Part shown: piece by piece, positions 23,421 through 34,887 of the stretch | Layout: every line of letters begins with the position of its first letter | Position numbering within the stretch: the stretch's first letter is position 1 | NCBI RefSeq assembly: GCF_022682495.2 | Contig: NC_071387.1 | Location: forward strand, 147,730,347 to 147,794,346 | Source: Desmodus rotundus | Taxonomy: Eukaryota > Chordata > Mammalia > Chiroptera > Phyllostomidae | Length of the DNA stretch: 64,000 nt | Reading direction: 5' to 3' | Position numbers and translations under genes: made by a program | The notes under the pieces: model-generated | The model's database searches: none | Told to the model about the DNA's origin: nothing | Seen by the model: the letters and a program-made list of their open reading frames with translations, nothing else

Positions 23421-23899
23421 AGGGAGAAAAATGGATGAAATGACTTTCTAATCCGATGTGAAATATTAAAGTTACCCTGAAATACTAGGATAAATAACTC
23501 AGTACTACTTCATGGTATTTTCAATATCAAAATCTATTCATAAGGATCCCAAGGAATGAAAAAGTTACACCCCTTACATAAATAATGCAAATTATAGTTG
23601 AGTAATAAACAACACAAATTTGGGCAAAACAATTAAAATAAAACAGTGTTAGAAGTATCCTAAAAAATACACTAGATCATAATTTTAAAATTCATTACTA
23701 GTCCTCAATCAAGCTAAATCTCTATTTTGATCACCTCCAATAGTTCATTCCATCAGCTCAAAAAATTTAAGCACCCTTATGTTCAAAGATTTATGCATGA
23801 TACATCCTGGAATAAATCTCTCCCTTACTTTATTACTTCCTCTAACTTGAATTTATACCCACTGGTTGGCTCACCCTTTCTTTCCATCCTTATCCCTCA
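23421..23899. other. Unannotated AT-rich stretch
   Basis: No recognisable feature. Confidence 0.5.
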
Positions 23900-24170
23900 T
23901 CTCAGCAGAAATGCAGGAAACAAAAACAAAAATCCTGAAAGGCAACCAGAGAGAAAAGACAGATTACCTAAAAGAGATGACAATTAGTCTAACAGCTGAC
24001 TTCCAGACAGCAATAATGGAAAGTAGAAACCAGTGGAATAATATTCCAAAACTCTCAATCAGTAATTGACTCAACATTTTCTAGATAAACTAAAATTGAG
24101 CAAGTCTCTCATCAATAGAACCTCACTAAAAATTATCAATAGTATTTTTTAATGTAATGTAACCCAAAAG
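23900..24170 (+). repeat. Old L1/HAL1 ORF1-like fragment
   Basis: 'atcctgaaaggcaaccagagagaaaagacagattacctaaaag' and 'acaattagtctaacagctgacttccagacagcaataatggaaag' parallel the carboxy-terminal part of L1 ORF1. That region encodes an RNA-binding domain rich in K/R followed by LSADFS, and the same region is much better kept in the HAL1 element at about 60.5 kb. Here the frame is broken; it is an ancient copy. Confidence 0.65.
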
Positions 24171-25069
24171 AACCACAATGCAACAAAAGCAAGCTGCTTT
24201 TCACATAGGTGGGAGGATGAAGTCTAGAGCTTCTGTGAGCCACACATACATGGAAAGAGCCTATCCAAGATTAGAGCCAAGAGAATAAAAGCAGAGGAGA
24301 GAGATAAATAAATAGACACCTATCCTGGAATCAGCCATTTCCCTTGGAGTTTTTAACCATGTAAGGCAATAAATTATGTGTAAACCATGATAAAGAAATC
24401 ATGAAGTAAAGCACACAATAAAAACTGAAAAGGAATGTAAAAATAATTGTTTAGGTCATCAAATATCTTTTAAATTTTTCTTTACTATTCGAGGAAAAGA
24501 AGAAGGATGAAGGGGAAATGAAGGGTAAGAAGAGATGAAGGAAATAGAATCTAAAAAGAATGTCCAAATGGCGGAATATAGATATGCAGTGGTGGTAACT
24601 AAAAGGGAGGGAAAAAATGGCTCTCAGATTTCTGGCTTCAGCAACAGAGGATTAAGGTACTTATAGAGAGGGCGGGAAGTAAAGGAGCAGATTCTGAAAA
24701 CCAATAGTTAAGATTTGGGGATGTAAAATCTCTCCAACTACAGTGGTGAAGTAAACAGATATATAAGTATAAATATTTAAAGAGAGGCCAGGACTGAAGG
24801 TATACACTTGGGTTACTATCTATATATAATAGATAATATTTGGAGTTACTAGGAGAAGTAGACAGCATAAAGGGGAAAGAGGAAGAAAGAAAAGGGGAGA
24901 AGACGAGAGCCTGGAACTGAATCTTGATAAACTCCTAGCATTATGAGGACAGGGAAGAGATGGGAGTGGGCTAGCATAGCAGAAAACCAGCCAGTAAAGT
25001 CAGGGGAAAACTAAGAGAGAGCAACATAAGCAAAATCAAGGGACAAGAGTTGAGTGGTTTTAAAAATAT
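24171..25069. other. Unannotated stretch, may include old HAL1/L1 3' UTR
   Basis: No family is recognised securely. An A/G-rich section lies at about 24480-24560, and the left part may be the continuation of the L1/HAL1 remnant. Confidence 0.4.
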
Positions 25070-25710
25070 ATCTACAAATTCTTTGATATTTTTCTCTTAC
25101 CCTTGATCATGGACTGGACTGATTCACTTCTGAATGAAATGGAGCAAAGTTTGATATTGTAAGACATCAGAGACTGAGTCATGACGTCTTGGACCACTCA
25201 CTCTGAGGGAAGCCACAGCCAGGTAGTCCTGTGGAGAGACCCACATGTTAAAAATCTAAGGCCTCCACTCAATAGCCATGTGAGTGAGCCATCTTGGATG
25301 TGAGTCCTCTCATCCCAATCAAACCTTCAGATAACTGCAGCCCCTACCTCACAGGTGGCAAACACAAGGCCCATGGGCCATATCTGGCCCTCCACCTTGT
25401 TTTATCCAACCAGGCACCTTGATTCTACCCAGCGGCAGCGCCAAGCTCTCCCTTAACTGTTAAGGAGTAGTTACATTTATACAGTCCTAAAATTACATTC
25501 GGCCCTTTGAAGGCAACCATGAGGCTGATGTGGCCCCAGTGAAAATGAGTTTGACACCCCTGCCGTACCTCATGAAAGACCCTAAGCGAAAATTCCCCAG
25601 GTAAACCACTTCTATATTCCTGATCCTTAGAAAGTGTGTGAGATAATAAATGCTTGTTATTTTAAGCCACTAAGTTGGGACAACTGGTTATACAGCAGAA
25701 GATAACAAAC
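25070..25710 (+). repeat. LTR-like ancient repeat interrupted by a hAT element
   Basis: Left part: 'tcaatagccatgtgagtgagccatcttgg', 'ccaatcaaaccttcagataactgcagcccc'. Right part after the insertion: 'catgaaagaccctaagcgaaaattccccaggtaaaccactt', 'tgtgagataataaatgcttgttattttaagccactaagttggg', 'acagcagaagataac'. The two parts join as one familiar mammalian repeat of LTR-like type. The subfamily is uncertain. The gap between them is exactly the hAT element at 25352-25562. Confidence 0.7.
25352..25562. mobile_element. hAT-type MITE, 211 bp, with target duplication
   Basis: The ends are inverted: left CAGGTGGCAAACAC, right (inverted) CAGGGGTGTCAAACTC. Direct repeats 'ccctacctca' (25342-25351) and 'ccgtacctca' (25563-25572) adjoin the ends and differ at one base, in line with an 8-bp hAT target duplication with slight uncertainty of the exact end. 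It has no coding capacity. It inserted into the surrounding LTR-like repeat. Confidence 0.85.
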
Positions 25711-27106
25711 ACAAAAATACCACAGGAAGGCAGGAGTGGTAAACTATGTCAAGTGGCAAAGAGTCCAATAAGAGTCCAGATTAGAAATGGGTCAGGGTCT
25801 GATGGGAAAATAAGAACAAGGAGGAAGTAGACATTTCTTTTGAAAAGTTTGGCTCGATAGGGAAGCAGAGAAGTTGGGCACAAGCTGGCAGAAGACTGAG
25901 AGGGCAACTGAAGTAACAAAAGCCTGGAAGGTGAGGGATTAACGAGGGGATGGGATCTAGAGCGAAAGTCGATGGATTGACTTGTGACAGAAGCAGAAAA
26001 CCTCTTCCACTGAAACAGGGGGAAGCCCAAGAAGACAAGTACAAAGGCAGGTAACACTTTTGATCTTGTTAACACTATTTTCTCGATAATAATAAAGCAA
26101 ATTAATCCCACATCCTCAATCCCTGACAGGTGGGTATCTGGCCTCTAGCTGAGTACCTCACAAAGCCTCCAGGGGGCAGTGTGCTGCCCTTCTCCACAGG
26201 AGGGAAGGGCGTTCCCAGGAAATTAGTCCTAAAACCAGAGTATATTCTTGTAGTATTATTTATTTATTATTTATTGTATTCAAAAGTGGATATAACTGTA
26301 AACCAACTTTTGCACTACCCTGTATTCCAATATAAATAACTAATGATCAGTTTACCAGACCTATAATTCTATAGGTTCTGTTACTTTGTTTTATTTTGTC
26401 TTAGGTCAAATTCCTGTTCCAAACCCACTTTAGCTAAAATGATTGCTAAGCTGCAATTGGTCCTTGGTCGTTATACAAAGTGACCCTAGTAGCTATTTCC
26501 AGTTTTGTTCATTTCAACCTCTATGAAGTGTCATATGTAGGCTTAGAGCAGTCCCATTTTGTTGGCTGCCAATACCAAGTCCGCTTGATTAAATCTCAAA
26601 TTCATACACAATAGTCGATCAGTGTGTTGAAGCTGATGAGCCTAGAGCTAGAATCAGCCCATACCTGGAAATTAAGTCCACCGACTTTGGACAGCAGTTT
26701 TCCTCAATTTTCGAATATCTTGTTTAATTGTTTCCAAGCTCTGAGCATCCTTTGAAAGGACTTTGCTTCCATATACTAGTTATGAACCCTTATCTCCATT
26801 CCAATACAGTCTCCGTTTTCTGCTCTGAGGCTAGCAGGGAACATATTTTCGTGTTGGTGCCTCTTTCTAGGAGATACTCAGAAGTATTGCCCAGAATTTC
26901 CACAGCTGTTAAAGACCTTTTAGCTGGGTCACTGGTATGGTCTTTATCCATGAGCCCACACAGAATTACATAAAATCTAAGGAACTTCCAAACCTGAAAA
27001 CAACATCAAAATACATTCCTGGAGTTGGTCAGGTCTTAAATTTAGTGAAACATCAAATACCAATGTGAACTTATCTCTAGGACAAGCAGACTCTGAATGT
27101 CAGGTC
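25711..27106. other. Unannotated stretch
   Basis: A 120-codon minus-strand frame at 25749-26111 overlaps another frame and has no recognisable content. A 'tattatttatttattatttatt' tract lies at about 26254-26278. No named repeat is recognised. Confidence 0.5.
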
Positions 27107-27290
27107 ATTGATTCTCAAGGTCTGATGTCCAGAGCAGCAGCAGCAGTATCTGGGAATTAGTTAGAAATGCAAATTCTCTGGCCCCTCCCCTAGATCTACT
27201 GAATCAGACACTCAAGATGTGGGGCCAGGCATCTGTTTCAACCCGGCCTGCCTCCAGGGGATTCTGATGCTATAAAGTTTGAGAGATGTT
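27107..27290 (+). repeat. MER5A (hAT-Charlie) element
   Basis: 'agcagcagcagcagtatctgggaattagttagaaatgcaaattctctggcccc', 'gatctactgaatcagaca', 'ggccaggcatctgtttcaa', 'ctccaggggattctgatgc' and 'aagtttgagagatgttg' match MER5A over nearly its full length of about 190 bp. Confidence 0.92.
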
Positions 27291-28746
27291 GAATTAAATT
27301 TTAATGCTAATGCCAGATCAGCGGGTCATCCTATCCTAGAACCAAATGCTGTGAATTTAACTTGGAATGTTTAGGAAGCACCTCTCAGAGAACAAGTCTA
27401 TCACCAAGGGCAGAGTGCTTACTGTTAACACCGTGTGATGAGAGAACTGGGTGACTTCTCAGTAGAGGTTTAGACTTTTGGAAAGATAATAATAGCATTC
27501 TCGTAAGGAGGTGAATAGTCAGTATAATGGTAGGTACCTCACAAACCTCTCATTCCTGGGGGAGGATGAGTAATGGTTCTTGTTTCAGGAGGGAAGGCTT
27601 TAGGAAACAGTGGTGGTTAATGTTGCTGGCGTGAAATGGGATGAAAAGAAAAGGCTCCAAAAACACCAGCACAAGTTGCTGATTTTGTTTTGTTTTGCTT
27701 GTTTTTGTCCCCTCCTGAAAAGACACTGAGAAACGCTTGTGGGGTTTTTTTTACTCTAAGTTCACAGGAGTTGTGTCAAGGGGGAGCACAGGGCCATAAA
27801 GAGAGAGAAATGAACCACTGCTTGGGGTCTTCTGCATCACACCTGCAGCACACAGGCTGAACCTCCACAGGGACTCACGGCTCAAAGAGAGCGCCCCCTG
27901 CAGTTTCAGCCCTGATCGGCAAGACAACCAGGCCCTGACCCACTACATCTGGCTCATTCTTTTGCTTTAAAACCCACTGGTTTTCCTCTCTACTAAGTAA
28001 GGTGTTTCCAGGGAGTTTTTAATGGTATAATGAGGATGATAAATAATAAGCACATGCAGCGTGAGATATGGAGTTTCTTCTGTCGGAGTCAAACAACAAA
28101 AAGTCATCTGCATTGGTACACGGGGGCTCTTACAAAGAACCAATGACTGGGCAGAGAAAAAGGGAGAGTCCTTGGGAATGCATGACTGTCTGATACATTG
28201 TATTGGAACATTGTGGCCAGTTTGCACTTCACAAATGCTCAAATCTCTCATCTTTTGTACTTGGAAAGTTAAAAAGTCCATCAAATCTTACTACTCTTTT
28301 CCTACTTTTTCTTAGCCCTTCAATGATCACTTGGCCTGTTTATTATATCCATGGTGGTGAGCTATTGGTTAAGTTTTGGGGAGCATAAAGCATTTGTCCT
28401 CACGCCTAATCTCAGATCCCTTTTTGTCACCAACCTCCATTCCTTACTCCATTCCAACCTCCAGCCCCACTCCCCGACCCAGCTTAAACCCTTTCCCTTA
28501 AATGCAGTCCAGAATGATCTCACCCCTGAACTTGGGATAACTGGTATCCTCATATTCACTTGAGTACTTGTCTTATCCCAGATCTTCTCTCGCTGATTTC
28601 CACATATCCTGAGGCAACATTTAGACACAACCCTCAAGATCCTCTGAACTATGTATTATATATTTTGTGTCTCACCACGTTTGGACTTACCTAAAGAGTT
28701 TTTATGTTTTGTCTGTGTGCACAAATTCCAAATATTGTGACTGAAT
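27291..28746. other. Unannotated stretch
   Basis: No gene or repeat is recognised. Open frames of about 60-105 codons lie on both strands at 27967-28640 and overlap one another, with no domain signature. Confidence 0.5.
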
Positions 28747-28748
28747 TA

Positions 28749-28965
28749 CTGTGTTTTTCAGACTATAAGATTCACTATTTTCCCCCAAATTTGGGAAGAA
28801 AATGGGGGTGCATCTTATAGTCCGGCTGTAGCTTACCTGGCTCACTACAGGATTTCTGCTTTAAAGGATGTAATTAAATATTTTACCACATTTTTTGCTT
28901 CAAATTTTTTTTCCCTATGTTCCTCCTCTAAAACCTAGGTGCATCGTATGGTCCAAAAAATACAG
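28749..28965. mobile_element. TA-flanked MITE, copy 2 (CTGTRTTTTT termini)
   Basis: The left end is CTGTGTTTTTCAGACTATA and the inverted right end is CTGTATTTTTTGGACCATA. TA lies just outside both (28747-28748 and 28966-28967). An internal inverted segment is 'ttttcccccaaatttggg' with 'gaagaaaatgggggtgcatc'. At 217 bp it has no coding capacity. It shares the CTGTATTTT terminus and the '...gatgca' motif with the other two MITEs, so it is a relative and not an identical family. Confidence 0.78.
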
Positions 28966-29039
28966 TACTCATTTCATCCTAACTTGTCAATTTAACCTCT
29001 CGTTTTTAATCAAGCTCTCTGGGAGTAACTGCTTGCTTC
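28966..29039. other. Short unannotated spacer
   Basis: Nothing recognised. Confidence 0.5.
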
Positions 29040-29390
29040 AGTTTGAACACCGGGCTAGGCACCGGGGATACAATGAGACTAATAAAAACAGTGTCTACAC
29101 ATAAGCAGCTTACTGTCCACTGAACGAATTTGTCTAAGGCCAAGCCTGCTGCAAAAATGCAGAAGCACTTTACAGGGCCAGAGAAGATAAATAAATATCA
29201 GTGCCTGCAACTCTCTATATAAAGTGTGTTGGGCTTGGAGGAGAGGAAAAGTACAAGAAGAGACCAAATAAAGTGAAGGGTTCCTGATGGAGTTAGAGAA
29301 AAACCAGTGATTATGGGTTGGTGCCAGTTTGTCCTGAAAGATGGCATAACAGAAGCTGAGCATCATCCAGTTTAGATGAAGTCAGAAACA
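29040..29390 (-). repeat. L2 LINE fragment
   Basis: 'tgaacaccgggctaggcaccggggatacaatgagactaataaaaacagtgtctacacataagcagcttactgtccactg' is the reverse complement of the L2 3' region ('tgtgctaggcgctggggatacaa ... cctgccctcaaggagcttacagtctagtg'). The part beyond about 29150 is less certain. Confidence 0.72.
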
Positions 29391-29964
29391 GCTACTTTTT
29401 CCTCTGAAAAAATCAGTCTCCCGCTCTGGGGAACTCACGCTTGGATCATTATGATAGTCTCTCGGCAGCTCCTCCTCTGCCTTCTATTTCTAGCTTATAA
29501 TTGGTTCAAAATGCAGCTGCAACACTAATTCCTAGTCCATCTCCAGGGCTGCTCACATGAGTTTCATTTTCTAATAAGCATTATTTGCTTTTACTTTATG
29601 AAATGGGCTTCTGGCATTACTTTTTATATTCTAAGTCCTTTTATAATTGTCCTGAAAGTATTTAAATGACTCTATACCCGAGAGCCCAGAGGCGAGGTCC
29701 AGATGTGGTTCCTGTGAAAGATTCACATCTAGGTTTAGGACTATACTATATCCAATTCTTCTTTACCAAGTGGACTGCGACATCATCTAAAATCGGGTCA
29801 AGGTATCTTGCTGCATTCTCAATGTAATATCATCCCATCCCACCCACCCCGTGTTATTATGCCCACAGCAAGACTGTATAGTAGGAGATTCTAAATAAGT
29901 CAAGCAGGGAATAGAAAGAATATGGACTTCAAAGGCAGGTTGATCTGGCTTTAACCTGAGCTAT
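29391..29964. other. Unannotated stretch
   Basis: No recognised feature. 'ttggttcaaaatgcagctgcaacactaattcc' near 29505 vaguely recalls an old LINE but cannot be assigned. Confidence 0.45.
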
Positions 29965-31170
29965 TGGATTCACTCATTCATTCAGTAATATACTTATTCA
30001 GTAATTATCGAGCACTGAGTATATTATGCCAGGAAATCAAATGGGTGCTGGACAGCAATGGTCAGCAAGATCTACTCCCTCTCTGCTTTCGTGACGTTCG
30101 GAGCATGGCAGGACTTATAATCATTTCAGGAGAGCCAGTGGGTGCTCCGATGGTAGGAAACAGGAGTAGCTCGAGAGTACAGAAGGGCACCTCATGTCAC
30201 CCAAAGAGGGAAGCTTCCCAGCAGACACACTGCCTGGGCGGAGCATGAAGGAGGAGAGAGAGCTAGGCAGCCATTAGGGACAGGAGAACGGTCCAGACGT
30301 GAAGGGCAGGATGGACAGGCTCCAACAATGAGGTTGCACAGCAGGATGGGGATGTGCGGGAAGTCCCAGGTGATTTAAAAGGGGTGGGGAGAAAAGAGCT
30401 TGGCAGAAAATGAGTTGAAAACAAGGCCTTACTTATTATCCTAATGTGTCTGAAATTAATTTTGAGGATCACAGATAACTTTTGGACAAAATGGACAAAA
30501 GAAAAAGAACAGAATCAGAGTTTTCCATTTAGAAGGCTCCATCTCAAACGTCTGTAGAAAAAAAAAAAAAGGCGGAGGGAAAAGGAGACCCAAGAAAAGA
30601 GGTCAGTTGGGAGGCTGTTGCCATAATCAAGACTCTAAATGTTAAGGACCCAAACTAAGGCCGTGGCAGAGCAGAAATAGAGGAGAGGCTGTGCATGCAA
30701 GAGAGTTAGGGACTGCAATCAGTCGGACCTGGAGACAGGTTGAATATGAGGAGTTAGGAAGAAGAAGACAGGAAGAATAACTTCCATGTTTCTGCACATG
30801 CAGCTGTGTCATTCCTCAAGGAGGGAGTCCTGGAGCATATTTTGGAAAGCCCAATGAGTTCAAGTGTGGATGTGTTACATCAGAGGTGCCAAGGACACAG
30901 CCAACTTCAGAGGACCAACAGACATGGGGCTAACTCGTCCAGAGCTCGGAACAGAGATCTGGGCAGAACACACGGATATGAGGATTGTTGGCATGTGGGT
31001 GGGAAGTGAAGGCATATAGCAAATGAAACTGCTCAGAGGTGCTCACAGAGAGAAAAGGAAGATGACCCAAAAACATCAGTGGTGAAGGGATGCCCAGAGG
31101 AAGACAAGCCCACAAAAGCTCTTGGGAAAAAGCTCCTGGAGAGGTATGAAGAGGGAACACTTCCTCCACT
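29965..31170 (-). repeat. Long diverged L2 LINE tract
   Basis: It starts with 'cactcattcattcagtaatatacttattcagtaattatcgagcactgag' (L2 3' end reversed). Further right are islands of the more 5' part of L2: 'ggtccagacgtgaagggcagg', 'gactctaaatgttaagg', 'gttcaagtgtggatgtgttacatcagaggtgcc' and 'gtccagagctcggaacagagatctgggcag' (compare 'gagtctggagctcagaggagaggtccgggc'). Total length is about 1.2 kb. Divergence is high and gaps are many. It contains one of the two inverted copies listed at 30789-30939. Confidence 0.55.
30789..30939 (+). repeat. Long inverted repeat, left copy
   Basis: This ~150-bp block has a closely similar inverted partner at 34888-35044. Shared runs include 'gcagctgtgtcattcctcaa', 'caagtgtggatgtgttacat', 'aaggacacagccaacttcag' and 'aggaccaa', with about 85-90% identity by eye. 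The left copy lies inside an L2-like tract. Two independent L2 copies would not be this similar, so the pair reflects a later duplication or a shared younger repeat. Confidence 0.85.
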
Positions 31171-32059
31171 AGAGTGTAAACAACAATACATGCGCCACAG
31201 GGTCACCCGGTGCACAAGGTAATGAACACGTGTGAGCCCCACACGACGCCCTTGACAGCCCAGGTACAGAAAAGGCACAAAACCAGCAGCAGGGTTTGTC
31301 ATCTCTACTGCTATGTTTTAAAATAAAAATAATACATGAGTTTTCCTTAGATGTTGAGGTAGATGTGTGTTTTTTGTGATACCTCTTAATACAGATCAAC
31401 TCTGAAAATGTGTCGTATAGTTTCTAATAGTCTGGAATGAAAGCCTCTTAGTGAAAAATATGCATGTATATTCCAAATGATATTTCTGGAACAAACAATT
31501 GAAAATATGAAATTCTGATGTAAAAATGTATCATTTAATAAGTAAGTTTACTCTCCTGTTTCTTCGGTAACCATGTGGCCAGTCAGTGCCTGGATAGAGC
31601 AAAGTGATCATACAGGGTTGAGAATATAATTGGAAAAATGAAAACTGTAAAGGATCTTAGCCACCCCAGGAATGGCTGGAGGTAGCAAAGCAATTGTGTA
31701 TACTAAGTAGGTGGCAAAGGGGCTTTGGAAGCACCTCATCTAATCGAAGATACAGGACACATAGACACACTTAATAAATAGTCACTAAACATGAGTGAAT
31801 ATGTGAGTCAGGCACACACAGCTGACTTCTGGATTTCTCTGAGGACCCTGGCACTGAGTCCACAAAGGGGACCTTACTATCTTTTCCTCAGAATTGGATC
31901 TCTTCCTCATTCCTTAAACAGGGTCATGCAGTTATCGCCCAGGCCGGTACAGACTCCGGGCTCTGCTCCCTCTCTCACCTCCAAATCACCACCTCCCATC
32001 CGTGTGACATCCTGGTGGCGTTCTGTTCTCTGAACTCAGGACAGGCCCACTAGAGGCCA
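31171..32059. other. Unannotated stretch
   Basis: No recognised gene or repeat. Confidence 0.5.
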
Positions 32060-32545
32060 CATATCCCCCTGCATTACTCTCCTCTGTAAAGCCTCCAATG
32101 GCCCCACATTGCTACATGATGGCATGAAGGACCCTCCACAGTCTGACTCCAGCTAGTTCCCCATGAGCCCAACCACTCCCCAGTCCTGCAGAAGCCCTAG
32201 AGGCTCCCTGGAACTGCCAGGTCCTGCACACAGCCCTGCCTTTGTTCAGGGCTTTCCTTCCAATGCACCACCCCACCCCAGACACACCTCCTCTCTGAAG
32301 CCTTCCTGATCATCTCTCACTCACCATAGGTAGAACAGACTCCTCCCTGTGCTGTAGCCCCATCGTACCACCACATCACATCATAACACTTACAGTATTA
32401 TACTGCAACTGAATGTATAAATGTGTACCTCTCCTCCTAGAGTATCAGCTCTTTGAAAATTGAGCCACTGCTTAGTCACCTTCTGCATTTAGCAGAGTCT
32501 GGCATATAGTAAGTGCTCAATAAATGTCTGTTTGCATTTATATCT
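32060..32545 (+). repeat. L2 LINE 3' end
   Basis: 'gtaaagcctccaatggccccacat', 'catgaaggaccctccacagtctgactcc', 'ctctgaagccttcctgatcatc', 'ctagagtatcagctctttgaaaattgag', 'ggcatatagtaagtgctcaataaatgtctgtttgc' follow the sense L2 3' region in order through to the 3' terminus. Confidence 0.85.
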
Positions 32546-33049
32546 TATCTACTGTTTATGTAGTCATGCTTATTTTTTATTACAGGTGGTTTCTTATTTG
32601 ATGCCGTAGTTTATTCCATAGTCTTGTGAATGGAGTTTGAGAAATGCATTTCTAGAGACCCAGCGCCTTTTTGTATGTTAATAAACTCATGATTCTGGAC
32701 TTCAAAAAATGCAGACATTTCTAGACCCATCTATTCAAATATTCTAATGATATGAATATAAATTCACCCAGGGAGAACCATCTGGTTTCTGTAGAAGACT
32801 TCTCTAGTTCCACCAAGTTTACAATAATCTACAGAGTTCTCAGAGAAACTTAAAGGAGTTCTTTGGGACTGAGTATAACAATATACTGGAGTTTTATGAA
32901 GAAAACTATAAAACTCTATTGAGAGATAGAAAAGAAAACTTGAACTACCTAAAAGCAAAACAGGCAAAGCATATAAACTAGCAAGTCACAAAATAAACAG
33001 AACTGCCCACATAAGCAGCTCAAAGATTATAATCTGACAAGGATTAAAA
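32546..33049. other. Unannotated stretch
   Basis: Nothing recognised. Confidence 0.5.
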
Positions 33050-33480
33050 AGACCGGTCAAAGCATTCTTGTACTGCTGGCGGGAATGTGAATTCACATAG
33101 CACCTTTGGGAGAAAAGTGGCAATATCCAAACAAATGATAAATGTTCATATCCTTTAGCCTGTCATTCTCATTGCTAGGAACTAATCCTGCACAAAACAC
33201 ATGTTTTTTCTGTTTTCGCAACAGAAAAAAACTGGGAAGAACTATATGGCCATCAGATGTTGCTAGGTAAATAATTTTTGGTGCACCTAGGAATAGAATT
33301 GTACATACCCCTTAAAACAACCAAAATGAATATTTTCTGAGACAGAAACATGCCCAATACAGTTACGTAAAAGAAAATTATAGAACAATACTATTTAATG
33401 ATTATTACATAGTGATACTATAAAATCATTTTACTTAAATCAGTAACTATCTGTAAAACTCTTTTAGTTCCAGTGTAGTG
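33050..33480 (+). repeat. Ancient L1 (L1ME-type) 3' fragment
   Basis: 'ctgctggcgggaatgtgaattcacatagcacctttgggagaaaagtggcaatatc', 'cctttagcctgtcattctcattgctaggaactaatcctgc', 'gaagaactatatggccatcag' and 'gtgatactataaaatcatttt' follow the 3' part of an old L1 in sense orientation. It is heavily decayed. Confidence 0.68.
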
Positions 33481-34229
33481 TTAGGGTACTACCTTCACAA
33501 TTGTTTTCATGTTCTATACCATATTTTGCTATTTATTATTTACCATATTTATACCACTTTTGCTATTATTTACTTGTTTCTTAAAATTCAACTAATAATT
33601 TTATATAAATGAAAGCATTATGAGAGAAAAGTGATAATATCCGTGAAATCCTGAGTTCAATATGTGAGTACTTTTCTGAAAAATCAATGCAGAATGTGAA
33701 AATAAAACATGTCCACCCCTCTACGACCTCGAGTCACCTCCCGCGCACACCACCAGCCGCTCACAGGGGCACCACGGGAGCCGGCAGAGAGGGCCAAACG
33801 TGGGGCTCTTGGGGGTGCAGTTGGGCATATTATAGGGAATTTTCATTTTGTCTATTACAGGTGTCTGGGATATTTGGGGTTTTATAATGAGCACATGGTG
33901 CTTTTGTACTCAGAAATTAATATTTATTTCAAGGTTTCTCTGTCTTGGGTTATCCATCAGAGGGATACATGTCATACTAACGAGGCCTAAGACAACGTGA
34001 AAGAAGAGCAAATGAATCACCTTTCAAACGAGGCCCGTGCTGCGCTGCCGTGGCAAGGGGATTGCTCCCGTCTGAATGCTAGAGGCTGGACTGACATGTG
34101 AGCGTGAAGGATGAGCCTGGGCGCATTGACACTTCAGTCATGAACTGACCGCCACGCCACCATCCACTGCGCCAGCACCCATTCCAGTCCTGGGCTTGAA
34201 GGCCACTGGAAAATGAACTCCGGTCGGGT
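33481..34229. other. Unannotated stretch, locally GC-rich
   Basis: No repeat is recognised. Two short blocks (33710-33825 and 34035-34210) carry several CpG dinucleotides, more than their surroundings, but are too short to call a CpG island. Open frames here are short. Confidence 0.45.
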
Positions 34230-34316
34230 GAGAGTATGATCATCCAGGGCCACGGTAAATGCCTTCCTTCGAGAGAGAATGAAGGCATTTACTGTGGCCC
34301 TGGAAAATATACTCTC
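34230..34316 (+). ncRNA. Candidate pre-miRNA-like hairpin
   Basis: The inner stem pairs 34244-34270 with 34277-34303: 27 positions, with one mismatch (34267/34280) and one G-T pair, closed by the 6-nt loop GAGAGA (34271-34276). The left arm begins CCAGGGCCACGGTAAATGCC and the right arm ends with its near-exact complement. Beyond a small internal loop (34238-34243 against 34304-34308), eight more pairs join 34230-34237 to 34309-34316. Total length is about 87 nt, the usual size of a microRNA precursor. No transposon ends or target duplication are visible. Either strand could be the transcribed one. Expression and processing cannot be seen from sequence, so the miRNA reading is inference; the hairpin itself is certain. 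Confidence 0.5.
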
Positions 34317-34887
34317 CAGTGCTCACGATGGTGGAGTCAGAGCCTGTGCCAGTTTAGACGTGGGGAGAAAGGCTCAAAAAAACAGAGGAGTGGACAGCGT
34401 GGCGGACTGAGTGTGTGCGGTGCCTTGCCTTGCCCTACACCATGACCGCTGCGCAAAGGAATCGCAAGTTTGGCCTTTTGAAATTGGCCTTCTAGACTAA
34501 GGCGGCCCTCTCCCCTCTCCACACAGACAGCTCTGCTCTATGCAGTGTCCCTTCGCCATGAAATACTATATTCAATACCAGTGACTCGGATGGGGAGAGG
34601 CCTATAGCATTCGTCTCATTCTGCCTGCTGCCTTCAGAAACTCTTACCCCTCAGTACAAGCCCAAACCCTTGTTATTATACAAAGGCAATTGTTCATCAC
34701 AAAATTGTCTCTGCGTGTTTAAGTACGACTAGAAAACAAATAACCTGAATTTCTTCCCACCTCAATTAAATTTTCCTTTATTTTATACAGCCAGAGATCC
34801 ACAAGGAGTTGACTTGTAAAATATCAGTAAATGGTCAAAGAATAATATATAATAGTGCCAAGCACATGGTGCCAAACACCTAGAAAA
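34317..34887. other. Unannotated stretch
   Basis: No recognised gene or repeat. Confidence 0.5.

Noticed and set aside
33710..34210. CpG island or promoter
   Set aside because: CpG density is raised only in two short blocks, far below the length and density of an island, and no transcript or exon follows.
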